Shown: in pieces, positions 21,273-32,079 of the stretch
How positions within the stretch are numbered: the first letter of the stretch is position 1
How the letters are laid out: each line of letters opens with the position of its first letter
Assembly: GCA_051530055.1 (NCBI GenBank)
Contig: CM121342.1
Location: forward strand, 124,001 to 188,000
Length of the DNA: 64,000 nt
DNA from: Neoechinorhynchus agilis
Lineage: Eukaryota > Acanthocephala
Direction of reading: 5' to 3'
Translations under genes and position numbers: made by a program
The notes under the pieces: model-generated
Database searches by the model: none
What the model saw: only the letters and a program-made list of their open reading frames with translations
What the model was told of the DNA's origin: nothing

Positions 21273-23740
21273 CTTCAACACCGATTACAGCTATCGCAAT
21301 GCTTTGTTTTAATTAAACAGTTGCATTCCCCTTGTTCATACCAGTTCTAGGCCAGCTGTTTAACGCTGATCGGATCCCCGCGCAAGAAGCGAGCGTGCCA
21401 GTTTGGATACGCCGAACAAACGCGGAGCATAGCTATCGCTGCCAACAGTACGCAGCACTAAGTTCCGTCCTCAAAATCGACTCTTTCGCAAGAGCAAATA
21501 ACTGAGACAGATCCAAGAGTCGACAACATAACGCTTCTCGCGACAGACCGGCCAACTCAGCTTTCCGAAGTAACGGATCTAATTTGATGACTTCCCTTGC
21601 CTACGTTTCCCTATCGACTAGAGGCTACTAACCTTGGAGACCTGCTACGGAAATCAGTACGAATAGGCCCGGTCTGAATATTCTCGCACCCAGATTTTCA
21701 AGGACAATACGAAGCGCTCGGTACATCGCTGGAATCGCGCTGCATTACGGAACGTGTACCCTATCAACAGACGATCTAATTCCAGGGATAAAGTTCCTAA
21801 CAAGGAAGAGAAAACTCTTCCCAGACTTCGTATAGTTATTCTCTGGGATTGCTCGTGTCACCACTTATGCTGAACATCATATGCACAATAAGACCATCTG
21901 AATAGATCAAGCATAAACCGCATCCTGGCTCGGGAATATTAACCCGATTCCCTTTCGATTGTATTGCGCAATGCAACACGCTTAATCACGAATTTGCACG
22001 TTTTCTTAGGATCGGCTGATCCATGTCCAAATGTTGTTCACATTGAACATTTCTTCACTTCAGTCTTCAATGCTCTCATTTGAATACTTGCTACTACCAC
22101 CAAGATCTGCACTAGCGGCGGCTGCACTCCATCCCACGGTGCAAGTTTCAACACCACCGCATACGCCCTTCTACACGTCAAGCCATTTGTACATTTGAGT
22201 CTGGCATTGACGGGCAAGCATGTATATACGTCTCCAGCGCCAACCATTTTCAGGGCCAGTCGATTCGGCAGGTGAGTTTTTACACACTCCTTAGCGGATT
22301 CCTACTTCTGCGGCCACCGTCCTGCTGTCAATATCGACTGACACCTTTCATGGTATCTCATGAGAGGCACTTTTGGCACCCTAGCTCAACGTTTGGTTCA
22401 TCCCACATCGCCAGTTCTGCTTACCAAAAATGGCCCACTTGGTGCCATCGCATTTACACCCGACACTCAGCAGCAGCATAAGCAACTGTGAAGAAGTGAC
22501 CGAGCTTATTACCCATTTAAAGTTTGAGAATAGGTCGAGGACAATTCGTCCCCAATGCCTCTAATCATTCGCTTTACCAGATAAAACTGTCTTATGCAAC
22601 ACCAGCTTTCCTGGGGGAAACTTCGAAGGGAACCAGCTACTAGATGGTTCGATTAGTCTTTCGCCCCTATACCCAAATCTGACGATTGATTTGCACGTCA
22701 AAAACGCTAGGGACCTCCACCAGAGTTTCCTCCGGCTTCATCCTACTCAGGCATAGTTCACCATCTTTCGGGTCTCAACATGTACGCTCAATTGCGAACA
22801 ACAACCAACAGTACCTTGCATGTGCCATCCATCATAGGTGATGACCCGGCTAACGGCCAATAACCGCAGCTGGTTATCACAATCATTAACAAACTCGCGT
22901 TAACTATGCTATCCAGCTTTATTGATCTGGATAACTCGCGCATTTGTTGAACTCCTTAGCCCGTGTTTCAAGACGGTTCAAATGATGCCGCCGTTTTACC
23001 CGCATTATCATCTCGAACATCCGACTGAATCCGCAATCAATATCGACGAACAAGCCACACAGTGAGTGGAACACCGAAAGAATTCAACGGTGCTGGCGAT
23101 TACGTCATTGGAATGCTCAATTTTGGTTTAAAAACTCAACCTCAACCGACCGTTGCCTGCAAGGGCAATTTGACGACCACTTAGATATGTGCTCTTGCGA
23201 ACTCATCCAATGTCAATTCACCAATATCGACAAAGTCAATAGGTGAAGCTCAACGCGTCTGCGGCAGAGGCAAAGTCATGCAGAGCGTCAGCCAACAAAG
23301 TGCGATGTGCACTGCAGCACACATACACGAGTGTGTGGTATGTACCAGCAGATAACACACCTGAATTGCCAAGACCGAACCTTATGCGTACTTATTTGCT
23401 TTTCAATGTGCAATTTCACGTACTATTTAACTCTCTTTTCAAAGTCCTTTTCGAATTTCGGTCACGGTACTTCTTCGTTATCGACACCGCCGTCATATTT
23501 AGTTTTGTATGGAGTTTACCACACATATTTGAATTGCAATCTCAAACAATTCGACTCACAAATCAGTTCTAGGGAACAGTAGTCAAGGCGTAGCAAATAC
23601 GGGACTATCACCCTCTTCGGCCAAAGCCGTATTCAACCTGGACTTATTACCACGCAACTGAACCCACAAACTGATCGTACACCACAATTCGCAGCTGACA
23701 AGTCAGCGCGATTCAGTTATGAACTTTTCCCTGTTCATTC
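21198..23740 (-). rRNA. 28S rRNA pseudogene, truncated at both ends
   Basis: Read in reverse it follows metazoan 28S for about 2.5 kb. Landmarks: the CCCTGTTC region near the 5' end (23,735), AAAAGAGAGTTAAATAGTACG (about 23,420), GATGGTGAACTATGCCTGAG (about 22,760), GTAGCTGGTTCCCTTCGAAG (about 22,640), CACCTGCCGAATCGACTGG (about 22,270), GATCTTGGTGGTAGTAGCAA (about 22,090) and the GTGATTTCTGCCCAGTGCTC block (about 21,265). It ends after GCGCGGGTAAACGGTGGACG, some 25 bases before the R2 site. It carries many changes in normally invariant stretches, lacks the 3' third and is not functional. The left neighbour is a Gypsy fossil, the right a Penelope block. Confidence 0.93.
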
Positions 23741-23798
23741 AGACTTGAGACGATGATTGGACTTGATGTTACTGAATCTTGCCGGTCACGTACGACTC

Positions 23799-25560
23799 TT
23801 TACGAATATAACAAATGCGATTTGCGACGTCGCGTTATCGAAACGTCCAAAAAAAGATCGCATTATGATTCTCCGTCTACTGTCAATTGAATGTTGCTGT
23901 GCTTTTAATTCAGTACGTGAGCAAACTTTTCCGGTTCTGTGATTTCATCGACTAAGATAAAAGTGTCATCTACGTTTCTCTGGCGGAACTGCACACCAGG
24001 TAGGCTTGATACGTTCCTAGCCTCCCATTCGCGCATCAACAATTCGGTTAGAACTGGGGCAAGAGGACTCCCCGTGGACAGTTCATCTACTTGATCATAG
24101 CTCTCGCCTTCGAAGTTTGACATCAGCAAAAATCATTCTATTTTCTGCACATGCGAGCGCCTTCAATCTCCCTGTGAACACCACACCTGATGACACGGTG
24201 TGCTCATCCGGAGGCACTAAGTTTCTTAACATGGTAGCCAATATCAAGCTGTTTACGTATTATATGCAGAATGCGATGCAATAATTGGCCCAGCCTCTAA
24301 TGGGCTTATGTACTTTTGCCAATAAGTACATGTTAGGTGTAAGTCCGTTGTTGGAACGATGTTTTTGGTATATTTTCTCGTCTATCCTTCCATGCTTCTT
24401 TAGTGCAAGTACATATTGGTTGAACATATTTTCTCGTTTTGTAGTGGGCATATATTATTAGATCGGAACTCTGGACCCGATAAGATATCTGCAGCCATTC
24501 TATGATAGTGTTCTTCATCTACAATAAAGAAACTTCTGCCTTTGTCCAACTTCATGATACGTATCTCCTTAATTCGATTAAGATTATTCATTGCTAAGAT
24601 CAATCGTTGGGGCAAGTTAGTACGTTTGATTCTGTTTCCTTGATGTCGCAATGCATCTACTTACCATAATGGAATTGTGATTCCGGTAAATTTGGCCTTA
24701 GATATCTTCTCAATTTCAAGGGTTTATCTCATGTTGTTGAGTTTTCCACGAATATAATAAATTCGATACTTCGTCATTGTTTCCGTTATTTAATTTTTTT
24801 TTGTCTTCGCCGCGTTACGGTGTGTGGACAATTGGATGGTAACCGATACTCTTAATGATCCTAAGAAGTATGCCGGTTAGTTCGTTAACTAATCTTTTGT
24901 TGTGTAAACTTTTGTAATTTTATTGCAAGATTTTCATGCCATGGATCCACCAAGCAAGATGGGACAACGTTCAACGATGCTGCTCATTTTACGCTACATC
25001 ACCAACAAATCTACTCATCATTTTTTAGCGGATAATTTTGTGTCGTTCAATAACGCGATCGTCAAGTTTATACCCAACACTACTAAATGTTCAATGCATT
25101 TAACATTGAACGTTTTAATCAACAACCACTGTCGTTAGCTTCTCTTCCTGTTCCGAGAGCCTTGACTGACAAACTTTACAAGCACTCACCCGCGTCATTG
25201 CTTTTATGCTATGCCTAGCCCTTACTAGGATCTTTTCTCCGAGATTAAGTGAACGTTTATAAGATAAGGTGGCCGTTAGTCATTTTCTGCAAATAAGTTA
25301 GGTTGAAATTTTTTAACGTTGCATTCTTTTTTAAAGCGAAGTGGTTTTTAACGTTTTTAATTACAGAACCAACTAATCCATCTGATTGAATTTTTTATGC
25401 TACCACCTTTAAAAATCAATTGTAAATTTTCATCTGAAGAGACTTAAAACTGTCCGTCAATTCAATAATGAGCATTAAAAACACTTTAGAAGACGAATAA
25501 AATCGTTCTTAATTTGAAAACACTTCGAGAAAGCAGACTACATGGCTTCTTTTTTCGAAT
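23799..25560 (-). mobile_element. Penelope-like element fragment, copy 1
   Basis: Minus-strand RT motifs in Penelope order: IMKLDKGRSFFIVDEEHY (about 24,560), MYLLAKVHKPIRGW (about 24,320), TGSPLAPVLTELLMREWEA (about 24,050), DDTFILVDE (about 23,950), then LN.KHSNIQLTVDGE and LFLDVR (about 23,880). It breaks off near 23,800 with no GIY-YIG endonuclease in sight. Several frameshifts and stops are present. The stretch 24,730-25,560 upstream holds no clear domain but is shared with copy 2, so it is part of the same unit. Confidence 0.8.
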
Positions 25561-25689
25561 TATTTTTCTAAGGACGCTCGGAAAGTAGAACAAGGACGAA
25601 AACCAACATTGCTGAAAGGAACGACCTCCCAAGCGAGAGAAAATTTCAAAGAAATGTTGTGATTTATTTTTCCATTAAAAAATGATGAT

Positions 25690-26096
25690 AAAAATTTAAA
25701 CGTGCGCCAAATAATTTCACGGACTATATTTCTTCCGTTTTTTGTACATTGCAAATCGCCGTCTGTTCCCTATCGCTGCTTGTACATTCCGCGCATCGTT
25801 CTGTTTTGTTTGCTGATGAATTGAGCGATTTTGGAGCTGATGGTTTGTTTTAACCTTTGTACCGAGGACCCTTGGTAGCATCTTGGAGCATCAATGAACG
25901 TGAGTAATTTTTTGGAAAAATTTGAAACGTATTTTCCCCTATTATTGGAGTCTTCCGAACGGCGGAGAATATCTCTCTAAATCTCAAGAAAACTTCGGTA
26001 TCTTGGCTGGAGATTATTGTTGAATAGCTCATCCAACACGCTCTCATACGAAGATGCCCCATCACACCTGCGTTTTTACCGTGGCGTATGATTCAA
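25690..26096 (-). mobile_element. R-element 5' fragment, minus copy
   Basis: This is the reverse complement of the family seen at 7,427-7,830, from GAATCATACGCCAC (26,094) to AATTATTTGGCGCACG (about 25,710). It lies just after a 28S target fragment in element orientation. Confidence 0.65.
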
Positions 26097-26130
26097 AACG
26101 TCGCTAATTGGATGATGGCGCATTTGGCTA
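26097..26130 (-). rRNA. 28S R2-target fragment, minus
   Basis: Reverse complement TAGCCAAATGCGCCATCATC, then CAATTAGCGACG: a slightly changed 28S target starting at the R2 3' junction. It separates an R2-like 3' end from an R-element 5' fragment. Confidence 0.82.
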
Positions 26131-26703
26131 GGCATGCATTTATTTTGGAGATATGTTCTTTCACACGGGTTTTATACTTTTGATCAATTTTTTCCATATT
26201 TTTGTTTATAGCTGATTCTTCATTTATTTTAATTGCGTTCCATACATTGTTATTTAAAGATTATTGATTCTTCTGCTTCGTGTCATGAAAAGGTGGAACG
26301 TCATTTAAGCTCTTCTCTGCCGAAGTTGTAGCCATTTTCAAAGCGGTTTTAATTAACAAATTTAATTTTTTTAGCCGCTTGATCAATTCATTTGAATAGC
26401 TACCTCTTGAGCCGACAGCGATTCCCATTGTCGAAATGCTTTGAGGAGGAAAATCCAGCTTTATTGCTACCTCTTCTTAAATTGCGTTATATTTATCCTC
26501 TTTCGCAGTCTTAATTTCCTCTGTGCGTTCATTTGTATTTTCGTAATAGACGGCAAAATCAACTATGATCGCTTCTTGTGCGTTTTAATCGACTAATATT
26601 GCCTCCGGGTTTACATCTGTTCTCCTGGATCGTAGGTACTATTCTCAATTGAAACTTCAAACCGAGAACCCCATCTCTTGTCTGGAGCCCATGTGATTCG
26701 ATT
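26131..26703 (-). mobile_element. R2-like 3' end (RLE and 3' UTR), minus
   Basis: This is the same 3' end as at 6,705-7,393 and 40,911-41,715: endonuclease remnants near 26,690-26,430, then an AT-rich 3' UTR ending GCATGCC at the 28S junction. Coding frames are broken. Its upstream side joins an N-terminal half (26,704-28,052) without any RT. Confidence 0.7.
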
Positions 26704-28052
26704 TTGTGTTCTCCTTTAAACACCTCAGATGCTAAGCGAGACGTATCGGCGTAGTAAAGCGTGCGGTTTCTTTTCCTTCTCAGCTCGAGGTCCTGGCGCC
26801 TACAAAGGCCGCGGGTTCGAACACAAGGCGAAATACCAGATTCGTCTTCCCAAATTTTGAAGACGTGTATTGCAATTCCAGGGCAGTGAACAAGTTTAAC
26901 ATTATGATCAAAGAGCGAGTTATTGACAAAGTCGCATGAGTAGACCGCTGCGGCTGCATATAAGACTAGCCATGACGATATTAGCGTGCCTTGCGCAAGA
27001 GATTTCACGTGAACATCAAGTGGGACATTTGCATCGGGTAGCTTTTCCACAATTTGCGTATATCTCGACCAATTGCCTTTAATTTCGGCCACAACATCAT
27101 CTAATGTTCTTTTCCGCTGCGAGGGATTTCCGTGGACGTGAAAGGATACCGTTGAAAGTGCTAGGCGGGGACCCCTTCTTAGCTTTACGATTCTTAGTCC
27201 TAGTTATTTAGCTTTTGAAACTGAGGGCTTCTCTTTGTCCCTACCGCATCTCAAATATCGCACATACCTTGAATCTACTTCGTTAAGAAAATTTTGGTCA
27301 ATCTGGCAGGGCGCCATTCTCATAACTTTGCTTTCGTGCTCAATATAACTCCGGTATCGTGGATGTAAGTTATCACAACGCAAACCGTCAGTCAGCATCT
27401 CGTATGCGTCAGTCACTGGAAATGCAGACGAGATATTAGGTGTGAGATCCGGAGATTCCCTATGCCAAGCGGATGGCTCCGCATTGTTTAGCCGCATAGA
27501 CTTGGAACGAGCGGGTGTCGTTGCGATGTTGACGTTCCTGTAAACAGTTTCCCCAACTTCGGTCGCATTGCTGCTTGATTCTAAAGCATCCTGTGTGCTC
27601 TCCGAGTTGATATCAAACCTCGTTCAATACGGCCGAAGTACACGACACGTTGTCGCTTATTGCGAAGTGTGAAGTTGAGGCATCCGGAGCGATCACTGGG
27701 TTGCAATCCCTGGATTCACCTTCCACAGCATGGTGTGAATAGGCCGAGAATGTAGCAAGCAGCATTGAAACTCTGCAACGCATTGTTAGGACACGGTTGA
27801 CACGGTCCCTCGAGGGAAACCTTTTCAAGCAACGTTGGTGAGGCACGAACGGAGTCGCTTCCATCGCTAATACATTCAGTGTTGGTAGCTCTACCTGTAT
27901 CATCAACGGTATGATATGAGCTTTGATCCTTGTTGGTATTCATTGTGGCGAATTGATTGTTCTCGTCCATAGCAAAGAACGGAATGTTTGAGGTATCATT
28001 TTGGGGCGCAGTGACACACCGCAGCTCCGTCGTCGGCTGCGATTTCTTAAAT
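26704..28052 (-). mobile_element. R2-like N-terminal half fused to an RLE end (RT missing)
   Basis: Minus-strand frames: a region just after the N-terminal finger (28,072-27,716), then LRCDNLHPRYRSYIE (about 27,380), then a 177-residue frame (27,092-26,559). The last has AAAAVYSCDF, a Cys/His cluster ending GISPCVRTRGL, and RRKRNRTLYYADTSRLASEV. Near 26,700 it passes out of frame into the endonuclease region, so RT and thumb are deleted. The 5' edge abuts the 28S fragment at 28,053. Confidence 0.72.
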
Positions 28053-28111
28053 AAATCGCAGCGGCCTCCCACCTATTCTACGCCCATCATGTTTCTTCAC
28101 AGAGACTGACG

Positions 28112-28145
<34 letters not shown>

Positions 28146-28230
28146 GTTACTCTCCAAGCCCGTTCCCTTCGCTGTGGTTTCGCTAGGCTGCAGATAGGGA
28201 GAGTAGGAATCTCAATAATCCACTCATGCA

Positions 28231-28262
<32 letters not shown>
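28053..28262 (-). rRNA. 28S rRNA fragment, 210 bp downstream of the R2 site
   Basis: In reverse it reads TAGCCAAATGCCTCGTCATC at the start, passes through GATTCCTACT, AGCGAAACCACAGC and GGGAAAGAAGACCCTGTTG, and ends GTAGAATAGGTGGGAGG. This is unbroken 28S order from the exact R2 3' junction to well past the R1 site. It is the best local standard for the target sequence. A second R-element half begins at its far end. Confidence 0.95.
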
Positions 28263-28451
28263 GAGTTATATATTTATTGTGGTCAATAATCCTTCGGTTA
28301 CAAATGCTTAAACACTAAGATTTCCTTCTTCTTTTTTATCAAAAATACATTTGAAAATTTGGTTGATCTTTTCCAGCTTGTTGTTATTTTTCTTTTATCT
28401 GAGATTGATTTTGTTTGCTTCTTTTACTTGTATTATAATTGTCCTGCCTTA

Positions 28452-30113
28452 TTATCGCAGGGCTTGAAAGCGCCCGATGAAAGCATGGAATACCGTTAAT
28501 GATTTTTCCGCTGCTGTCCTGGCCATGTTAATTGCTGTACGTTGACCGAGCTGGAGCGTTTTTAATCGCCGCAGTAGGGCATTAGAAAATGTGCCGCGTG
28601 ATCCGACTGCAATTTCAAGCGTTTTTACTTTGCTTTGCTCAGTACCGTATTGTTTTGCCAAGATTGGGATAAGCGGAGTGTATTTTCCTTCTTCATATTT
28701 CATTATCTCTTCCGCCCGCTCATTGCTAGATTCATGGTATACAGCTACATCGACTACAGTAACTTGTTTTGATACTTCGTTTACTATAATGAAGTCAGGT
28801 TTCAGAAGGTTGCCAATTTCGTCAGGCAGTCGTATATTGGACTGAATTCGTTGCTTCTTGCCATATCTCCTTTTTAGCGCCCAAGTTAAACGATTAGATA
28901 CGGCATGGTGTCTTTTTGTCATGACAGTGGTCGAGAATTCACAAGAATTTAGGACATGGACACACGTCTCTTCGGGTGCTGTGCAGCGTCGACAGTGTTT
29001 TGGTCGTTTGTTGTCCATCCTGCTTAAAACGGATCCCACTTCGAGAAGCTGAAGCCTGAGCTTGACTTGCTCAACGTAAAGCGCATGGCGACTTTGTCTA
29101 TAGCGGAAGGAAAGAAGTTCCCGGTCAAGCATTCCGCATGTAAAACACTCCATTCCGGTACTTTGTGTAACGGCCGATTTCCATTTCGATATTAGGTGAT
29201 CGCGTACCAACGCTTTTACATTCACTTGCGACGTTTCAATGCTTTCTGCTGCACCATTCCGTCTCAAATAATCCTGTACTTGAGTAGCCTCTTTCGTCAC
29301 ATCTAACATTCCACCATATTTTGCCTGTAGAGAACGAACGGTCGCGATCCTGCTGGTCATGACTCCTATCATCAGCGAATTAAAACCTAGACCACCCGAT
29401 GACAGTGACAGATGGAAGGCACCATCGGAAACAAGCTTTGGAATTTGAAGCATGTTCTTTAATTTAGTCCTCCATCTCACATTGATTGCGGCCATGTCCG
29501 TTGGGGATATATTCCAGGCGGCACTAAGTTTTGCAAGAATAATTGGAAAGGCATAATCGTTAATTAGGTGGGCCGATTGTGTTCGATAAGTGCCGGCTTT
29601 CCTCACTAGATCAAAATATCGGTCGACGTCTGACATAGCCTGCTCTACTGAAACGCCTTTCCATGGCCGACCTCCCAAAGACGTTACCGGGTCACCGTCA
29701 TAGATTGTCTCTATTAATTGGTCAGAAATGGAAATTGAAGGCGCGATCGATATTGTAAGTTTATTATTTATGAACCGATGAGAGTAAGATTTGCATTTGG
29801 GGGGCGAAAGTGACAGGCCCTTTGTTGCTAATCGAGCTGTCAGCAAATCGACTATCTTCTGGAGATCGGCATCGTTGTTTGCCATGAGGAGTAAATCGTC
29901 CGCGTATGCCTGGTGTGACATACGGCGGTCTGCATCGAGGTTGCAGCCTACATTAAGATCCGAGATTTCTTCGAGAACGTCATCCAAGCATATGGCGAAA
30001 AGTAATGGCGACAATGGGTCGCCTTGTCTAACACCACGTCTGAAGAAAATTGGGTCTGATGGCCGTTGGTTGTTTAGAAGCAGCCTCGTGAAACCGGTTG
30101 TGTATGAGGACAT
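28452..30113 (-). CDS. R2-like polyprotein, RT core to RLE (553 residues)
   Basis: It contains RT blocks RQGDPLSPLLF (29-39) and YADD (70-73, active residues intact), LSLSPPKC (100-107), thumb with HLINDYAFP (182-190) and FRYRQ (336-340). The zinc knuckle is C374, C377, H386, C391. The RLE core is PD 439-440 and D455, with 14 residues between D440 and D455, then E..KY near 475-478. All catalytic residues expected of the family are present. The protein would bind element RNA and 28S DNA, nick it and prime reverse transcription on the cut. The frame opens after a frameshift, so its Met is not a true start. Confidence 0.9.
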   Translation of the reverse strand: MSSYTTGFTRLLLNNQRPSDPIFFRRGVRQGDPLSPLLFAICLDDVLEEISDLNVGCNLDADRRMSHQAYADDLLLMANNDADLQKIVDLLTARLATKGLSLSPPKCKSYSHRFINNKLTISIAPSISISDQLIETIYDGDPVTSLGGRPWKGVSVEQAMSDVDRYFDLVRKAGTYRTQSAHLINDYAFPIILAKLSAAWNISPTDMAAINVRWRTKLKNMLQIPKLVSDGAFHLSLSSGGLGFNSLMIGVMTSRIATVRSLQAKYGGMLDVTKEATQVQDYLRRNGAAESIETSQVNVKALVRDHLISKWKSAVTQSTGMECFTCGMLDRELLSFRYRQSRHALYVEQVKLRLQLLEVGSVLSRMDNKRPKHCRRCTAPEETCVHVLNSCEFSTTVMTKRHHAVSNRLTWALKRRYGKKQRIQSNIRLPDEIGNLLKPDFIIVNEVSKQVTVVDVAVYHESSNERAEEIMKYEEGKYTPLIPILAKQYGTEQSKVKTLEIAVGSRGTFSNALLRRLKTLQLGQRTAINMARTAAEKSLTVFHAFIGRFQALR

Positions 30114-30366
30114 TATATACCTCCATATATATAATCAGGGTAGCCCTTCCTGCGACGTGATGCTTCTAAGGCCGTATGCGAGACGGAGTCAAAGGCTGTC
30201 TTTATGTCGAGAATGGCAAGCGACAACGGTTTTCGTCGTGCACGGCATTGTGTAATAAGAGCTCTAAGAGCGAGAAGATTGCACGAGCAGGCAGATGGTT
30301 CGAACGCGGTTTGTCCTGCGTCCAACTGGCAGTGATCGCGCATCCTCTTTAGGAGAACGCGGTGAA

Positions 30367-31788
30367 TTATGCGCAGACCAGCGAGGAAATCGTTATTGGC
30401 CTCCAACCATTTATGGACTTTAGACTTTTGCTAGACGCATTCGTTTTTGGAATTAATATCGTTTTCGATTCACTCCAAGCTTTTGGCGGGCACCCTGTCT
30501 GAATCGCCAAGTTAAGCAGGACAGCAAGAGCACAGAATGAAGGATCAAACGCTTTTATGGATCGGAGAGTTATTTTGTCTGGGCCTGGTGCTGAGGACGG
30601 CTTGATTGTTTTGTACGCCACCTCAATTTCGGCAGTTGTAATGAGGGGCCATGCCCTCGTTGACGAGGAATTGCAAGTCTCATTACCAGCAGTTACATCG
30701 GAAGGCCCTTCGAATATTTTGCGGAAATGCTCAACTGTGATACCGTGGTCAAGATTACATTCAAAGCGCTCCGATCCTTTGAAAATTTCGTTAGCAAGTC
30801 TAGAAGTATTGGAAAAATACAACGCTCTGTTCCGTCTTTCCTTGAGGATACGGTCCTGGCTTCTAGTTATTCCGAAATTTCTCGTGCAGGGGAAAATACC
30901 TCGTTCATTTTCACAGAGGGAACAGACACCGGCAGCTGGGTATTGACAGTCGTTATCGTATATAAGAAAATCGTATTTGTACGCTGCCGAAGCCGCATAG
31001 AGTATTAGTTAGTTTGATACAATCTGAGCATTTTCCAAGGCTGTGAAGCATTCCTGAAAGGTCGAACTGGTATCCGGCAAGTGAAGACATACTGTGGTAT
31101 AGTACTCCACATGTTTAAATAATTCGTCTTTCACCGTGTCGAGAACCCGCTGCCACCTGCTAGGATTTCCGTACTTCAAGAATGACAATGACGATAGCAC
31201 GAGATTCGACCCCGGCCGGATTTCAATGATTTTTAGGCCCATTTGCCTCGCTCGCGATACCGGTTTCCAGTCGTTTGTTCTTTTGCAGCCCATGTAAGCT
31301 GCGTACCGTTCAGCAGCTCCATCGAGCCATGCTTGGTCGAGATAGTCTAGAGATCTTAACCGGTCTCTCTCTTTTTTCAAAAAGTCAGCGTATCTCGGGT
31401 GGAGTGTTTCGCATTTTAGGGCATCGACTATCGTCTCATATGCAAATTGAGGCGAAAACACCATATGTGGTTGCTGGTTCGTTGTGTCGTTCTCATCTAA
31501 CTCCTCATTGACATCCTCTGAAAAGCATTCACTGGGCTCTCTGTTGCAACTTTTTGAGCAACGCTCGATAGCATCCCCATTGTCGATTTCGGAGCAATGA
31601 CCATGAGACTCTTTGTCGCTTTGTTCAGAGTGGTAGCCCTCGTTGGCGGGCGTACCTTCGCGGTTGCAAAACGCTGGTATTTCTGCCACCTTCGAACTTG
31701 TGGCTGTACTTAAAAGGCACGCCTTGTTGTCCTCCATGGATAACTCCGTTCTATGATTGTCGATTGTATCTACACTGCTAATTGACAA
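30367..31788 (-). CDS. R2-like polyprotein, N-terminal part, one internal stop
   Basis: It starts at MSISSVDTIDNH; this Met gives the longest frame. The first 110 or so residues are acidic and Ser-rich. HPRYADFLKKERDRL follows near residue 135. After the internal stop at 31,009-31,011 the same frame goes on with LILYAASAAYKY, then a Cys cluster (CSLC...GIFPC), RRNRALYFSNTSRLANEIF and RT domain 0 with SSAPGPDKIT and INGWRPITIS. The frame is lost near 30,380. Unlike other copies, a clear C2HC finger at the extreme N-terminus is not seen in this frame. Confidence 0.8.
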
Positions 31789-32002
31789 CGGATCTGTTGC
31801 TAATCAAGGTCCGATTGTTTCGTCCGTAGTTTCCGTAATTCCGACACTGACCGAAGGGGCGTAGATGCATCGCCATCTTTAGTAATTGCTAAGCTGCAGT
31901 GATTGCAATGTGAACGCACAGCCGGTAGTTACAGCAAAGAAACGTTATTGTCTTGGCGCCATGCGAGCTTTTTGCGTGTGCCATAATACTGTTGTACCGC
32001 CC

Positions 32003-32079
32003 ACGTCCTGCGGTGACCATCGAATTTCACCTCTAACACCACAATACGAATGCCCACGTTTATCCCTGTCAATCATTAA
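32003..32079 (-). rRNA. 18S rRNA fragment, 76 bp
   Basis: In reverse: AATGATTGACAGGGA, then GGGCATTCGTATTG, GGTGTTAGAGGTGAAATTC and CGCAGGACG. This is the 18S segment around the universal GAGGTGAAATTC motif, with some changes. On one side is the 5' UTR of the R2-like element, on the other the 21-bp minisatellite. No more 18S is visible in the window. Confidence 0.85.

Larger units (their letters stand above)
23799..26703 (-). repeat. 2.9-kb duplicated block, copy 1
   Basis: The block from TTACGAATATA to the phrase before ATTTTGTGTTCTCC matches 38,561-41,480 along its whole length in the same orientation, at roughly 95 percent by eye. It contains the Penelope fragment, an R-element 5' fragment, the 33-bp 28S piece and an R2-like 3' end. 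Copy 2 lacks about 35 bp near 38,797 and has about 80 extra bp near 39,505. Left flanks differ: 28S pseudogene here, satellite there. Confidence 0.9.
28263..32002 (-). mobile_element. R2-like non-LTR retrotransposon, nearly whole, at the R2 28S site
   Basis: A single open frame of about 1,110 codons can be followed from the Met at 31,788 to the stop at 28,452, close to the usual R2 length. It is interrupted by one stop (31,009-31,011) and two frameshifts (near 30,380 and 30,115). Order: acidic N-terminus, HPRYADFLKK region, Cys cluster, RT, thumb, CX2CX8HX4C knuckle, RLE. The 3' UTR is about 190 bp. The 3' end joins 28S exactly at TAGCCAAATG. The 5' UTR is about 214 bp and its outer flank is an 18S fragment, not 28S. 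It is the youngest-looking R element here. Confidence 0.9.

Noticed and set aside
21198-23740. Several ORFs of 60-110 codons in this interval
   Set aside because: The region is antisense 28S rRNA; the frames have no protein similarity and follow the rRNA.
24181-24215. CTGATGACACGGTGTG, considered as a Penelope-associated hammerhead
   Set aside because: It is within the RT coding region of the element and lacks the conserved core outside CTGATGA.
26805-26825. GGTTCGAAC, like a tRNA B box
   Set aside because: It lies within the coding Cys region of an R2-like element (minus frame ...CVRTRGL). No A box or cloverleaf can be drawn around it.
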